NCBI GenBank assembly: GCA_030525945.1 | Contig: JAUNDT010000005.1 | Location: 62,001-126,000, forward strand | DNA length: 64,000 nucleotides | DNA from: Coriobacteriaceae bacterium | GTDB taxonomy: Bacteria; Actinomycetota; Coriobacteriia; Coriobacteriales; Coriobacteriaceae | Reading direction: 5' to 3' | Shown here: positions 47,489-57,539 of the stretch, piece after piece | Position numbering within the stretch: position 1 is the first letter of the stretch | How the letters are laid out: each line of letters opens with the position of its first letter | Notes under the pieces: generated by a model | Told to the model about the DNA's origin: nothing | The model's input: only the letters and a program-made list of their open reading frames with translations | Databases searched by the model: none | Translations under genes and position numbers: made by a program

Positions 47489-47596
47489 GGGCACGGGAGC
47501 CGCCTGCAAGACGGGGCGCCGCCCCAAATATTCCTCTCCCGTATTTGTGGTCGTCTCTCATTTTGAGCTTCAGGCCCACTCGCGTGAGGTCTGAGG

Positions 47597-50500
47597 CTAC
47601 TCGCTGCGAAGCGCCTCCACCGGGTCTCGGCGCGCGGCGCTGCGGCTGGGAATCAAACCGGCCACAACGGTGAGGACGACGCTGATCACGATAAGGCCGA
47701 TCGCTGAGCCCAAAGGCAGCTGCATGACGTTTTCCACCTGGTAATCGGCGAGTGCCCAGGCGTTCACGGGAATGGACACGCCAACCACCACCGCGATCGC
47801 CAGCACGCCCGCGATCAGGCCCTCGATGAAGGTCTCGGCGTTGAACACGTTGGCGATATTGCGCTTGGAGGCACCCATCGCCCGCAGGATGCCGATCTCC
47901 TTCTTGCGCTCCAGCACGCTGATATAGGTGATGATCCCGATCATGATGGAGCTCACCACGAGCGAGATGCTCACGAAGGCGATCAGCACGAGCGAGATCA
48001 TGTTCACGATGCTCGTCACGCTTCCCATGAGCACGCCCATGTAGTCGGTGTAGACGATTGTGGAGTCCTCGTTGCCCGCGGCGCGCATGTCCTCGTTGTA
48101 CGCGTCGATGTGCGCGAGGACGGCCTCCTTGGCCTCGAAGTCCACGGGATAGATGCTCACCGCGGCGGGGTCGGCGGGGTCGGCATACCCGAGCGTTGTG
48201 AGATTGTTCTCGTAGGTGAGCCTGCCCGCGTTGGCGTAGCTTGCCATAAGGGAGGCGAGGTCGTCGGCGTCCATGTTGAAGTGGATGGCGCTGGCGAACG
48301 CAGCGCCGTCGACCGCGAAGGCGCTCTGCATGCCCGAGGCGAGCTGCATGCCCAGCTGGGGACCGAGCTGCTCGGCCATGCCGGCCATCGCGCTGGCCAG
48401 ACCGTTTTGCAGCTGGCTGGACACCGAAGCGCCCAGGCGCTCGCCCACCCGGGCCAGCATGTCCGCAACCGCACTGCTCATATACGGCGCCAGCTCGTCA
48501 GTAATATAGGTGCGCACGATGCGCTCCAGGCGCTCCGCCACGGGCTTGCCCGCCACGTCGGCGATCTGCGCCAGCACCGAGCGGGCCTCGTCCGTCTTGG
48601 CGTAGGCGCCGAACGCCGCAAGAAGCTTCTCGCCAAAGTCGGGCGCCGTGGGGTCGAGTCCCGCTCCCCCGCCGTTCATCAGGTACGTCATGAATCCCTG
48701 CACGTATGCGCCGGAAAGATCGGCGACCTGTTCAAGCTGCTCGGGCGTGAGCACGGGGTCGGACTGCAGGTCGCCCAAAATGCCCGACAGGTCAGGCGCA
48801 GGCGCTCCCGCCAGGATGCCCTCGATGTCAACGCCTTCGAGCGCCGCGGACACATCGATGTCCACGCTCGGCAGGCGCAGGCCCGCGAAGTCGAAGCCGG
48901 ACAGATCGAGCCCTTGCGGGAACGCGCCCGCATCGAACGTGAACGCACGACGCAGCGCCGCCTCGTCCACCGAGAACAGGCTCTCCAAATCCACGCCGCG
49001 CTTGGCCTCTTCCTGCAGCGTCTCAAAGCTCTTGCCCGTGAACACATCGATCTTGGGCGCGGCGAGCTGCTGCTTCACGATATCCGACTGAGTGGCTCGG
49101 TCCATAAGCGCGCGCGTGAGCTCGGGCGTGTACGCGATGCCCTGCGTGAGGGCCGCGGACTTAGCGGTGGGACTCGGCTGCACCACGCCGACGATTTTCA
49201 GGTCGAGCCCGCGCCCGACCTGCTCGGCCATGAACGCGGCGTCATCGGACATGTCGGTCCAGCCGCCCGTTTCGGCGTTCTTGCGATAGGAGTCGACGGG
49301 GCTCAGGACCTTGAAGCCCATACCGAGCGCGTCGTCGTACGTGAAGTCGACGTCGGCCTTGGGAACCTCGACCTCACCCGTGCCGTTCATGGTGCCCTCG
49401 ACCATGGCGTCGAGCTTGGCGGGATCGAGCACGCCCATGCTGTAAAGGGTGTAGTCCGAGATCTTGCCGTTGCTCGACAGCACGAGCACGCACTCGTTGG
49501 CGGCCTTCGCCCAGCGGCCCGCCACCACGTCGTACTGCTCGTCAAGGAGTTCGGGGTTGTCAATCATCTCGGAAAACGCGGTCATGTTGCCCATTCCCGC
49601 ACCCGCTGTGGCGGCAGAGCTCGCGCCGCCCATCATGGCCTCGCTCATGGCGTTGGGCGAAAGCCGCACCGCGCCCGCGGACGTGTCCGCGCGGTAAATG
49701 AGCGGCGTGATACCGTAGTCGTATTGCACCGCCGAGACCTCGTCCTCGTTACCCACCACCTTGTGGTCGAGATACGTCTTGAAACTCTTCATATCGTTGG
49801 ATTTCACGCTGGCGAACATATCGGACAGCATCGTGAACACGGGGATCTTGTCGCCCGGCTTTGGCTGAGCGGGGGCCGCGCCGGAGCCGCCCTGAGCGTC
49901 GGCGGCCTCGCCCTCCTCACCGCCGCCGGCCATCGCATCGCCCGTCATCATGCTCGTGAGGTCGTAGCTCTGCCGTGCGATGGTGAGCGGGTAGCTCGAC
50001 AGGGTGTCCTGCTCGACCTTGGCGATGTAGCCGTTCACGCCGTTGGAAAGCGCCAGGATCGCCGCGATGCCGATGATGCCGATCGACCCCGCGAACGCCG
50101 TCATGGCCGTGCGGCCCTTCTTGGTCATGAGATTGTTGAAGGAAAGCGAGAGCGCCGTGAGCAGGCTCATCGACGAGCGGCGCGCAGGCGTCCCGCCGTC
50201 AGCGGCCTCCGCGTGCCCATCGCGCGCACCCTCCCCAAGCGCCCCGGCAGCCGCAAGCTCATCTTCGGAAACGGGATTCGTGTCGCCCACGATGCGGCCG
50301 TCTTGGATACGCACGATGCGCGTGGCGTAATCCTCGGCGAGCTGCGGGTTGTGCGTCACCATGATGACCAGGCGCTCGCGGGCGACTTCGGCGAGCAGAT
50401 CCATGACCTGGATGCCCGTCTCGGTATCGAGGGCGCCGGTGGGCTCGTCCGCCAGCACGATCTCGGGGTCGTTCACGAGTGCGCGGGCGATCGCCACGCG

Positions 50501-50944
50501 CTGCATCTGACCACCCGAAAGCTGAGCGGGTTTTTTGTTGATATGCGCGCCCAGCCCCACGCGCTCCAGCGCCGCCGTGGCACGACGCGTGCGCTCGGCG
50601 CGATCGACTCCCGCGAGCGTGAGCGCGAGCTCGACGTTGGCGAGGATCGTTTGGTGCGGAATGAGGTTGTAGCTTTGGAATACGAAGCCCACGCGGTGGT
50701 TGCGATAGGTGTCCCAGTCGGCGTCGCCGTAGTCGCGTGTGGACACGCCGTTCACCACGATCTCGCCGGAGTCCGCGCGGTCGAAACCGCCCAGGATATT
50801 CAAAAACGTGGTCTTGCCCGAACCGGAAGGGCCGAGCACCGCCACGAACTCGCTTTCGCGAAACGAAACCGACACGCCGTCGAGCGCGCGCTGGACCAGG
50901 CCCCCGGTGGTGTACGTCTTGCGGATGTCGCGAATCTCGATCAT
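47597..50944 (-). CDS. MacB-type ABC exporter, fused ATPase and FtsX-like permease
   Basis: A 1115-residue protein. The ATPase is N-terminal: Walker A GPSGSGKTT at 38, LSGGQMQR near 142, Walker B VLADEPTGALD and the switch histidine VMVTHN-type VIMVTHNPQLAEDYA. A helix at about 300-325 (MTAFAGSIGIIGIAAILALSN) is followed by a very long extracellular domain of about 600 residues, then three helices typical of FtsX/MacB permeases (SIVNMISLVLIAFVSISLVV in outline) and MGASKRNIANVFNAE. Such pumps export macrolides, peptides or lipoproteins by mechanotransmission. The start at 50944 follows GAGGAGG. The upstream permease overlaps it (ATGA). Confidence 0.9.
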   Translation of the reverse strand: MIEIRDIRKTYTTGGLVQRALDGVSVSFRESEFVAVLGPSGSGKTTFLNILGGFDRADSGEIVVNGVSTRDYGDADWDTYRNHRVGFVFQSYNLIPHQTILANVELALTLAGVDRAERTRRATAALERVGLGAHINKKPAQLSGGQMQRVAIARALVNDPEIVLADEPTGALDTETGIQVMDLLAEVARERLVIMVTHNPQLAEDYATRIVRIQDGRIVGDTNPVSEDELAAAGALGEGARDGHAEAADGGTPARRSSMSLLTALSLSFNNLMTKKGRTAMTAFAGSIGIIGIAAILALSNGVNGYIAKVEQDTLSSYPLTIARQSYDLTSMMTGDAMAGGGEEGEAADAQGGSGAAPAQPKPGDKIPVFTMLSDMFASVKSNDMKSFKTYLDHKVVGNEDEVSAVQYDYGITPLIYRADTSAGAVRLSPNAMSEAMMGGASSAATAGAGMGNMTAFSEMIDNPELLDEQYDVVAGRWAKAANECVLVLSSNGKISDYTLYSMGVLDPAKLDAMVEGTMNGTGEVEVPKADVDFTYDDALGMGFKVLSPVDSYRKNAETGGWTDMSDDAAFMAEQVGRGLDLKIVGVVQPSPTAKSAALTQGIAYTPELTRALMDRATQSDIVKQQLAAPKIDVFTGKSFETLQEEAKRGVDLESLFSVDEAALRRAFTFDAGAFPQGLDLSGFDFAGLRLPSVDIDVSAALEGVDIEGILAGAPAPDLSGILGDLQSDPVLTPEQLEQVADLSGAYVQGFMTYLMNGGGAGLDPTAPDFGEKLLAAFGAYAKTDEARSVLAQIADVAGKPVAERLERIVRTYITDELAPYMSSAVADMLARVGERLGASVSSQLQNGLASAMAGMAEQLGPQLGMQLASGMQSAFAVDGAAFASAIHFNMDADDLASLMASYANAGRLTYENNLTTLGYADPADPAAVSIYPVDFEAKEAVLAHIDAYNEDMRAAGNEDSTIVYTDYMGVLMGSVTSIVNMISLVLIAFVSISLVVSSIMIGIITYISVLERKKEIGILRAMGASKRNIANVFNAETFIEGLIAGVLAIAVVVGVSIPVNAWALADYQVENVMQLPLGSAIGLIVISVVLTVVAGLIPSRSAARRDPVEALRSE

Positions 50945-52119
50945 GCGCGGCCCTCCTCGGCGCTCGCCTGCCCACCTTCGGCGCTCACCTGCGCCTGACG
51001 TGCGGCAAGGCGGGCGTTCGTCCACTGGCGGAACAGCTCATATACCACGGCGACAACCGGGATGAAGAACACGATGCCCACGATGCCGAAGAGCTTGCCG
51101 CCAATGAGCGCCGCCACAAGCGTCCACAGCGCGGAGAGGCCGACCGAGGATCCCACGACGTGCGGGTAGATGAACTGGTTCTCGACGAACTGCACCACCA
51201 GGTACACGATCACGCACAAAACCGCCTGTTCAGGCGCGGCAAGCAGGGTGAGAAACGCGCCGATCGCGCACGAGGCGAACGCGCCGACGTACGGGATGAA
51301 GGCGAAGATGGCCGTGAGAAAACCGATGAGCCCGGCGTAGGGCAGCCCCACCACGGTGAACGCGAGGAAGATGAGCGTGCCCAAGATGCACGCCTCGATG
51401 CACTGGCCGGAGAGGAATTTGGAGTAGGTCTCGGTCGCGAGCGCCGCCACACGGCGAACGCGGGAGGCGTGCGCCGCAGACAGATGGGCGTCCATCACGC
51501 GGTTCGCCTGGCGCCCGAGCGTGCGCTTGCTCGCGAGCACGTAGATGGCGATCACGCAGGCGAACATGAAGCTCGTCACGCGGGAGACCGTCGACTTCGC
51601 CACTGCGAACACCGAGGTCGCGATGGATCCGAGCCCGAACTGCAGCAGGCCCTGACCCTCCTGCGCCGTGCTCTGCGACTGCTGGAACATATCGGCGACG
51701 CGCTCCACATCAACGCCGCTGTCGGCCAGGGCGCGCTCGATCTCGGGCAAGCGCTCCGAGAGTAAGGGGGCGATGGAGCGTGCGGACTCGACGAGCTGCG
51801 GAACGAGCATCGTCACCGCGAGCACGCCCACCCCGGCGATGGCGATGAGCACGAGCACGATGCTCGCGGCGGTGATGGCTCCCCGCTGCGGGCGCTTGCC
51901 CTCGGGAAGCATGCGGGCCGCGCGGGCGAGCAGCCGCTCCATGCCACTCACGGGCACGTTGAGCACAAAGGCGACACCGAGGCCGAGCAGCACCGGGAAC
52001 AGGATATCGACGGTGGAGACGACGGCCGCCATAACCAGGTCGAGGTGAATCACCGCAGCGTAGAGGCATATTCCGAAGGCGATGAGGAACGCGGCGCGTT
52101 TGGTCTTTTGGTCAAGCAT
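50941..52119 (-). CDS. AI-2E family membrane transporter
   Basis: A 392-residue membrane protein with about eight helices, beginning MLDQKTKRAAFLIAFGICLY. The conserved block FLTAIFAFIPYVGAFASCAI and the later QFVENQFIYPHVVGSSVGLS match the family. Members export or exchange small molecules or ions (autoinducer-2, Na+/H+); the specificity cannot be read. Its stop overlaps the ABC exporter start by four bases, so the two form an operon and may act together in efflux. Confidence 0.9.
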   Translation of the reverse strand: MLDQKTKRAAFLIAFGICLYAAVIHLDLVMAAVVSTVDILFPVLLGLGVAFVLNVPVSGMERLLARAARMLPEGKRPQRGAITAASIVLVLIAIAGVGVLAVTMLVPQLVESARSIAPLLSERLPEIERALADSGVDVERVADMFQQSQSTAQEGQGLLQFGLGSIATSVFAVAKSTVSRVTSFMFACVIAIYVLASKRTLGRQANRVMDAHLSAAHASRVRRVAALATETYSKFLSGQCIEACILGTLIFLAFTVVGLPYAGLIGFLTAIFAFIPYVGAFASCAIGAFLTLLAAPEQAVLCVIVYLVVQFVENQFIYPHVVGSSVGLSALWTLVAALIGGKLFGIVGIVFFIPVVAVVYELFRQWTNARLAARQAQVSAEGGQASAEEGRA

Positions 52120-52376
52120 GGATGCCCTTGGCCTTTCAAGCGAAATTGCGAGTTCGGCTTGTTATACCCCTTTTCGCGCGCGGCATCACGTACGCGTGTG
52201 TAGAACCTCTCCCCCGCCCAATTTGAACGCCGATACAACGCCCGCGACATGCGACGCTGGCGTATCATAGAAGGGTTAGAAATCCGCTTGGGTCAAAGCG
52301 ATGAGGCGGGGCCGAACGCTCCTTCCCACGCCGTGGCCGGCGGCACACCCACCCGTCCACAGAAGGGCAGGACTCT
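52120..52376. other. Divergent region between the permease and purL
   Basis: A TATCAT on the plus strand at about 52263-52268 may be the purL -10, without a good -35. No purine riboswitch, PurR box or coding frame was recognised in these 257 bases. Confidence 0.35.
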
Positions 52377-55300
52377 ATGGTCTCTCGCGTGTACGTAGAG
52401 AAAAAACCCGGGTTCGACGTTGAGGCGCAGCAGCTGCTCGCCGAGCTGCGCGACACCCTGGGCATCGAGGCTCTGAGCGGCCTTCGCGTCATCAACCGCT
52501 ATGACGTCGAGGGCATCGACGAGGAGCTGTTCGCCCGGTGCGTACCCACCGTGTTCTCCGAGCCTCAGGTCGACAACGCCTACGACGAGCTGCCGGCCAC
52601 CGACGGCCCCGTGTTCGCCGTGGAGGCGCTGCCCGGCCAGTTCGACCAGCGCGCCGACTCCGCAAGCGAGTGCGTCCAGCTCATCTCCCAGGGCGAGCGC
52701 CCCGCCGTGCGCGCTGCCCGCGTGTACCTGCTTGAGGGCGACCTCGCCGAGGCGGATGTCGAGGCCATCAAGAGCTACGTGGTGAACCCCGTTGAGTCGC
52801 GCATCGCCGCGCTCGACCTGCCCGCAACACTCGCCACCGACGTGCCCGAGCCCGAGCCGGTCGAGATCATCGACGGCTTCCGCGAGCTCGACACGTGCGG
52901 TCTCGCCGCCTTCATCGCCGAGCGCGGCCTGGCTATGGACGAGGCCGACATCGCGTTTTGCCAGCAGTACTTCAAGGACGAGGACCGCGACCCCACCATC
53001 ACCGAGATCCGCGTGATCGACACCTACTGGTCCGACCACTGCCGCCACACCACCTTCGGCACGGTGCTCGAGAACATCGAGATCGACGACTCCGTGGTTG
53101 CCGCCGCGTTTGACCGCTACCTGGAGATGCGCCACGAGCTCGGGCGCGACGAGAAGCCCATCTGCCTCATGGACATGGGCACCATCGGCGCCAAGTGGCT
53201 CAAAAAGCAGGGCACCCTCACCAACCTCGACGAGTCCGAGGAGATCAACGCCTGTACCGTCAAAGTGACCGTCGACGTTGACGGCGAGGACCAGGACTGG
53301 CTGTTCCTCTTTAAGAACGAGACCCACAACCACCCCACCGAGATCGAGCCCTTCGGCGGCGCGGCCACCTGCGTGGGCGGCGCCATCCGCGACCCGCTCT
53401 CCGGCCGCAGCTACGTCTACCAGGCCATGCGCGTCACCGGCGCGGCCGACCCCACGGTGCCCGTGAGCGAGACGATCGCCGGCAAGCTGCCGCAGCGCAA
53501 GCTCGTCACCACCGCCGCGGCCGGCTACTCCTCCTACGGCAACCAGATCGGCCTGGCAACCGGCCAGGTGTCCGAGCTCTACCACCCCGGCTACATGGCC
53601 AAGCGCATGGAGGTCGGCGCCGTGGTGGGCGCCGCGCCCGCGAGCAACGTGCGCCGCGAGTGCCCCGCCCCCGGCGACAAGATCATCCTGCTCGGAGGCC
53701 GCACCGGCCGTGACGGCATCGGCGGCGCCACCGGCTCCTCCAAGGCCCACAACGTCGAGTCCATCGAGAAGGACGGCGCCGAGGTCCAGAAGGGCAACGC
53801 CCCCATGGAGCGCAAGCTGCAGCGCCTGTTCCGCCGCGGCGATGCCTGCCGCCTGATCAAGCGCTGCAACGACTTCGGCGCGGGCGGCGTGTCGGTGGCC
53901 GTGGGCGAGCTGGCCGACGGCCTCTACATCGACCTCGACATGGTCACCAAGAAGTACGACGGCCTGGACGGCACCGAGCTCGCCATCTCCGAGTCCCAGG
54001 AGCGCATGGCCGTGGCCGTGGCCGAGGAAGACGTCGAGGAGTTCATGGGCTACGCCGCCGAGGAGAACCTCGAGGCAACCGTGATCGCCGAGGTCACGCA
54101 TGAGCCGCGCGTGCGCATGGCATGGCAGGGCGACGCGATCGTGGACCTGTCCCGCGCGTTCCTCGACTCCAACGGCGCCGCCAAGCACCAGGACGTGCAC
54201 GTGCTCGGCCAGGGCATCGCGCCCATCGACCCCGAGGGCGACCTTGCCGCCGCCGCGCTCGAGGAGTTCGGCAGCCTCGAGGGCATCTATGAGAGCACCG
54301 TCCCCATGGTGCCGGGTGCCGAGACCTGCGAGTCCTTCCACGACGCCATGATCGAGCTGGTGAGCGACCTCAACGTGTGCTCCAACAAGGGCCTCTCCGA
54401 GCGCTTCGACTCCACCATCGGCGCCGCCACGGTGCTCATGCCCTTTGGCGGCGAGCGCCAGCTCACCCCGAGCCAGGCGATGGTCGCCAAGTTCCCCGTG
54501 GACGGCGAGACCACCACGGTCTCCGGCATGGCCTGGGGCTTCAACCCCTACATCATGGACGCCGACCAGTACCGTGGCGCGTATCTCTCCGTGGTCGAGA
54601 GCATCTCCCGCCTCGTGGCCACCGGTTTTGACCACGAGAAGGTCTACCTGTCCTTCCAGGAGTACTTCGAGCGCCTGCGCGACGTGCCCGAGCGCTGGGG
54701 CAAGCCGATGGCGGCCGTTCTCGGCGCGCTCATGGCGCAGGTCGAGCTCGGTGCCGGCGCCATCGGCGGCAAGGACTCCATGTCCGGCTCCTTCGAGGAC
54801 CTCGATGTCCCGCCCACGCTGATCTCCTTCGCCGTCGCCGTGGACAAGCTCGCCAACATCGTGTCTCCCGAGTTCAAGGGCGCCGGGCATCGTGTGGCGC
54901 TCATTGAGCCTGCCTACCAGGTCGATGACCTGCTGCCCGAGACGAGCTCGCTGCTCGCCGCGTTCGATGCGGTTGAGGGCCTGGTGCGCGAGGGCCGTGC
55001 GCTGTCCGTGTCCACCGCCGGCTTCGGCGGCATTGCCGAGGTCCTGTTCAAGGCCTGCGTGGGCAACCGCCTGGGCTTTGAAGTTTCCGAGGCCTACTAC
55101 GAGGCCGACGCGCGCGACCTGTTCGACCACTCCTACGGCAGCTTTATCGTGGAGCTTGCCGAGGGCGCCGAGCTTCCGCAGGTTGACGGCGTGAAGGTTG
55201 TCGAGCTGGGCGTGACCACCGAGGCCTACGAGCTTTCCGCCTACGGCGAGACGCTCGACCTGGCCGAGGTGCAGGAGGCCTGGGAGAGCGGCATCGAGTC

Positions 55301-56219
55301 CGTGTTCGCGTATCGCACTCCCGCCGAGAAGGCCGCCGAGCTCGAGCCCGTTGCGGTCGAGTCCTACTCCTGCGCGTCCGAGGGCCGCATCCGCGCGACC
55401 TACGGCGGCCTCAAGATCGCCAAGCCCCGCGTGATCATCCCGGTCTTCCCCGGCAACAACTGCGAGTTCGACTCCGCCCTCGCCTTCCGCGCCGCCGGTG
55501 CCGAGGCCGACGTGTTCGTGATCAACAACCTCACGCCCGAGAACGTGGCCGAATCCACGCGCGAGCTCGCCCGCCGCATCCGCGAGAGCCAGATCGTCAT
55601 GATCCCCGGCGGCTTCTCCGGCGGCGACGAGCCCGACGGCTCCGCCAAGTTCATCACTGCGTTCTTCCGCGCCCCCGAGGTCACCGAGGCCGTGCGCGAC
55701 CTGCTGCAGGCCCGCGACGGCCTGATGCTCGGCATCTGCAACGGCTTCCAGGCGCTCGTGAAGCTCGGCCTCGTGCCCTACGGCGACATCGTCGACGCCA
55801 CCGCCGACGCCCCCACGCTCACGTTCAACCAGATCGGCCGCCACCAGAGCCGCCTCGTGCGTACGCGCATCGCAAGTGACCTGTCGCCGTGGCTCTCCCA
55901 GTGCGACCCCGACGAGCTCTACACTGTGGCCATCTCCCACGGCGAGGGCCGCTTCGTGGCCAACGACGACGTGCTCGCGCAGCTGCGCGCCGGCGGCCAG
56001 GTCGCCACGCAGTACGTCGACATGGCCGGCACGCCGTCCATGGACCTCGACGTGAACCCCAACGGCTCCGTCGCCTGCATCGAGGGCATCACCAGCCCCG
56101 ACGGCCGCGTGTTCGGCAAGATGGGCCACGTGGAGCGCCGCGGCGACGGCCTGTACAAGAACGTCCCCGGCGAGAAGTTCATGCCCCTGTTCGAGAGCGG
56201 TGTGGCCTACTTCGGATAA
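52377..56219 (+). CDS. purL: Phosphoribosylformylglycinamidine synthase, single-chain form
   Basis: The enzyme makes FGAM from FGAR, glutamine and ATP in step four of purine synthesis. This is the large single-chain form of 1280 residues, not the PurS/PurQ/PurL set. The N-terminal part is PurS-like, the middle holds two AIR-synthase-type halves (SDHCRHTTFGTV, NETHNHPTEIEPFGGAATC, GAGAIGGKDSMSGSFEDLDV), and the C-terminus is a class I glutaminase with C1121 in LGICNGFQ and H1188/E1190 in ISHGEGRF. The start has AAGGGCAGG upstream. No other pur gene is next to it; a terminator follows directly. Confidence 0.97.
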   Translation: MVSRVYVEKKPGFDVEAQQLLAELRDTLGIEALSGLRVINRYDVEGIDEELFARCVPTVFSEPQVDNAYDELPATDGPVFAVEALPGQFDQRADSASECVQLISQGERPAVRAARVYLLEGDLAEADVEAIKSYVVNPVESRIAALDLPATLATDVPEPEPVEIIDGFRELDTCGLAAFIAERGLAMDEADIAFCQQYFKDEDRDPTITEIRVIDTYWSDHCRHTTFGTVLENIEIDDSVVAAAFDRYLEMRHELGRDEKPICLMDMGTIGAKWLKKQGTLTNLDESEEINACTVKVTVDVDGEDQDWLFLFKNETHNHPTEIEPFGGAATCVGGAIRDPLSGRSYVYQAMRVTGAADPTVPVSETIAGKLPQRKLVTTAAAGYSSYGNQIGLATGQVSELYHPGYMAKRMEVGAVVGAAPASNVRRECPAPGDKIILLGGRTGRDGIGGATGSSKAHNVESIEKDGAEVQKGNAPMERKLQRLFRRGDACRLIKRCNDFGAGGVSVAVGELADGLYIDLDMVTKKYDGLDGTELAISESQERMAVAVAEEDVEEFMGYAAEENLEATVIAEVTHEPRVRMAWQGDAIVDLSRAFLDSNGAAKHQDVHVLGQGIAPIDPEGDLAAAALEEFGSLEGIYESTVPMVPGAETCESFHDAMIELVSDLNVCSNKGLSERFDSTIGAATVLMPFGGERQLTPSQAMVAKFPVDGETTTVSGMAWGFNPYIMDADQYRGAYLSVVESISRLVATGFDHEKVYLSFQEYFERLRDVPERWGKPMAAVLGALMAQVELGAGAIGGKDSMSGSFEDLDVPPTLISFAVAVDKLANIVSPEFKGAGHRVALIEPAYQVDDLLPETSSLLAAFDAVEGLVREGRALSVSTAGFGGIAEVLFKACVGNRLGFEVSEAYYEADARDLFDHSYGSFIVELAEGAELPQVDGVKVVELGVTTEAYELSAYGETLDLAEVQEAWESGIESVFAYRTPAEKAAELEPVAVESYSCASEGRIRATYGGLKIAKPRVIIPVFPGNNCEFDSALAFRAAGAEADVFVINNLTPENVAESTRELARRIRESQIVMIPGGFSGGDEPDGSAKFITAFFRAPEVTEAVRDLLQARDGLMLGICNGFQALVKLGLVPYGDIVDATADAPTLTFNQIGRHQSRLVRTRIASDLSPWLSQCDPDELYTVAISHGEGRFVANDDVLAQLRAGGQVATQYVDMAGTPSMDLDVNPNGSVACIEGITSPDGRVFGKMGHVERRGDGLYKNVPGEKFMPLFESGVAYFG

Positions 56220-56255
56220 AGCCCGCAGCTTCTCCAGGCAAACACCAAGCCGCCA

Positions 56256-56289
56256 AGCGCCGTCGTCCATCCAGGCGACGGCGCTTTTT
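56256..56289 (+). terminator. Rho-independent terminator after purL
   Basis: A 10-bp stem AGCGCCGTCG/CGACGGCGCT with a 10-base loop is followed by TTTTCGTTT, 37 bases after the purL stop. Confidence 0.9.
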
Positions 56290-56300
56290 CGTTTCATTTG

Positions 56301-56366
56301 ATTCCGTTACCTACCTGGCAGTTAGGCACCTAATTCAAGCTCTTTTTGCCACGCAGGTAACGGAAT
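56301..56366. repeat. 66-base nested palindrome, left copy
   Basis: The ends ATTCCGTTACC and GGTAACGGAAT are exact complements, and TGGCA/TGCCA pair inside. The centre has TTAGGCACCTAA, nearly palindromic, followed by TTCAAGCTCTTTT. A second copy in the same orientation lies at 57540-57605, after the family A gene. Confidence 0.85.
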
Positions 56367-56450
56367 CTGCTTAAGGCAACAAACGCCATCCTTATTCTGG
56401 GTACGATACCCACCAACAAGAACTCAATAAATCCAGTGAGGGGGACGGGG

Positions 56451-57521
56451 ATGGATACTCCCATCGTGCTATCACACAAAACCGCCTGGCTTTTCCATCA
56501 TGCCCCACTGCGACATGAAGTCGTGAGGGAAGCGCTCAATTCTTCGATAGATAGGTACGGCTTATCCGAACCGCATATCACGGCAGCCCAAGCCGCGAAA
56601 CGCATCGTGCATTTCCTCTCGGACTGCGGTGTCCCCGTGGGAATGTTAGAGGCAGGGCATGCGAGGAATGGTGATTGCAGCGAGCACGCACCGATCATTG
56701 AGCTTCTCGTTGCCACTTCAAACGACCGGACAAGCTCCAAGCTATTCAAGACGTATTCTCTCGGTCGGCCATTCAATAGCTCCCACTTAATGCATGCCGC
56801 CCCCGGCCTCTTCGTTGTAAACGAAGCGCTCAACTTTATGCAGGCCCCAACATGGATGAACCCGCTTGAGGTCCTCGAATACGGCTTTGAACTTTGCGGC
56901 CGCTATGAACTCCAAATTCTAAGCCCCCGCCAGGCATATGTTGAATGCGAGCCACGATGCTCCCTCGAAACGATACGCCACACGCTCGACGCCATCCCTG
57001 GCATGCGGGGTGCTCACCGTGCGCGCCGGGCGCTCGCACGCATTCGCGAAGGATCGCGCTCCCCCATGGAAACCGCCCTTGCACTCAGTATCCTCCTCCC
57101 CCAAAAGGACGGCGGACTTGGCTACCGAAACATCTCCCTCAATCATCAGATCAAAATTCCAGCAGTGTTGAAACCACAATGTGCCTCGGATTATTTGGAA
57201 GCCGATGTTTTCGCACCCAAGCGCAGGGTCGATATCGAGTATGACGGCGGCGAACACGCTGAGCTTGCGCGCCGAACGCACGACTCCGACCGAACGGCCA
57301 CGTTCGGCGCTCTCGGCATCACACAGCGGACCATAACCGCACAGCATTTTGCGCATCAGCTTGAATTTCATCGATCAATGAACGGAATCGCAAGCCTGCT
57401 GAGAGTCGACGTCCCGCATTCCATCGAATTCCAGCGAAAGCAAAATGAGCTGCGCATGTTCCTCATCCGAAATTGGAATAACAACGGCAACAGCAACAGC
57501 GGACAACATCATGGGGCGTAA
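56451..57521 (+). CDS. Uncharacterised protein, nuclease-like C-terminus (family A, copy 2)
   Basis: Function not known. 356 residues. It shares with the gene at 8047-9054 the segments YGFELCGRYEL, RARRALARIREGSRSPMETA (continuing LALSI), a GGLGYRNISLNH segment and a C-terminal YLEADVFAPKRRVDIEYDGG then EHAE. The last gives D...E-x-D/Q, as in PD-(D/E)XK or DUF559-type nuclease cores. The start at 56451 follows GAGGGGG; a GTG at 56436 is the alternative. The gene is alone between two direct copies of a 66-base palindrome, as if it were carried as a unit. A defence, toxin-antitoxin or mobile-element role is possible; none is proven. Confidence 0.6.
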   Translation: MDTPIVLSHKTAWLFHHAPLRHEVVREALNSSIDRYGLSEPHITAAQAAKRIVHFLSDCGVPVGMLEAGHARNGDCSEHAPIIELLVATSNDRTSSKLFKTYSLGRPFNSSHLMHAAPGLFVVNEALNFMQAPTWMNPLEVLEYGFELCGRYELQILSPRQAYVECEPRCSLETIRHTLDAIPGMRGAHRARRALARIREGSRSPMETALALSILLPQKDGGLGYRNISLNHQIKIPAVLKPQCASDYLEADVFAPKRRVDIEYDGGEHAELARRTHDSDRTATFGALGITQRTITAQHFAHQLEFHRSMNGIASLLRVDVPHSIEFQRKQNELRMFLIRNWNNNGNSNSGQHHGA

Positions 57522-57539
57522 GGGGACTGCACGCGCAGC

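Larger units (their letters stand above)
47122..47596. other. Gene-free region between the ABC exporter and rplC
   Basis: The 475 bases hold palindromic element 3 (47368-47488) and the candidate rplC promoter and leader. Frames open through the palindrome on both strands, but they are mirror images of one another caused by the symmetry and are not supported as genes. Confidence 0.5.

Noticed and set aside
47205-47579. ORFs running through palindromic element 3
   Set aside because: Same reason as for elements 1 and 2; the apparent similarity of these short proteins comes from the shared DNA core.
48110-50998. Long plus-strand frame opposite the ABC exporter
   Set aside because: Arg/His/Val-rich shadow without family features, while the exporter has intact ATPase motifs.
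52293-56297. Open frame of about 1330 codons on the minus strand opposite purL
   Set aside because: It is a shadow frame caused by the codon bias of purL. The product is a low-complexity Val/Leu/Gly/His/Asp mix with no motif.
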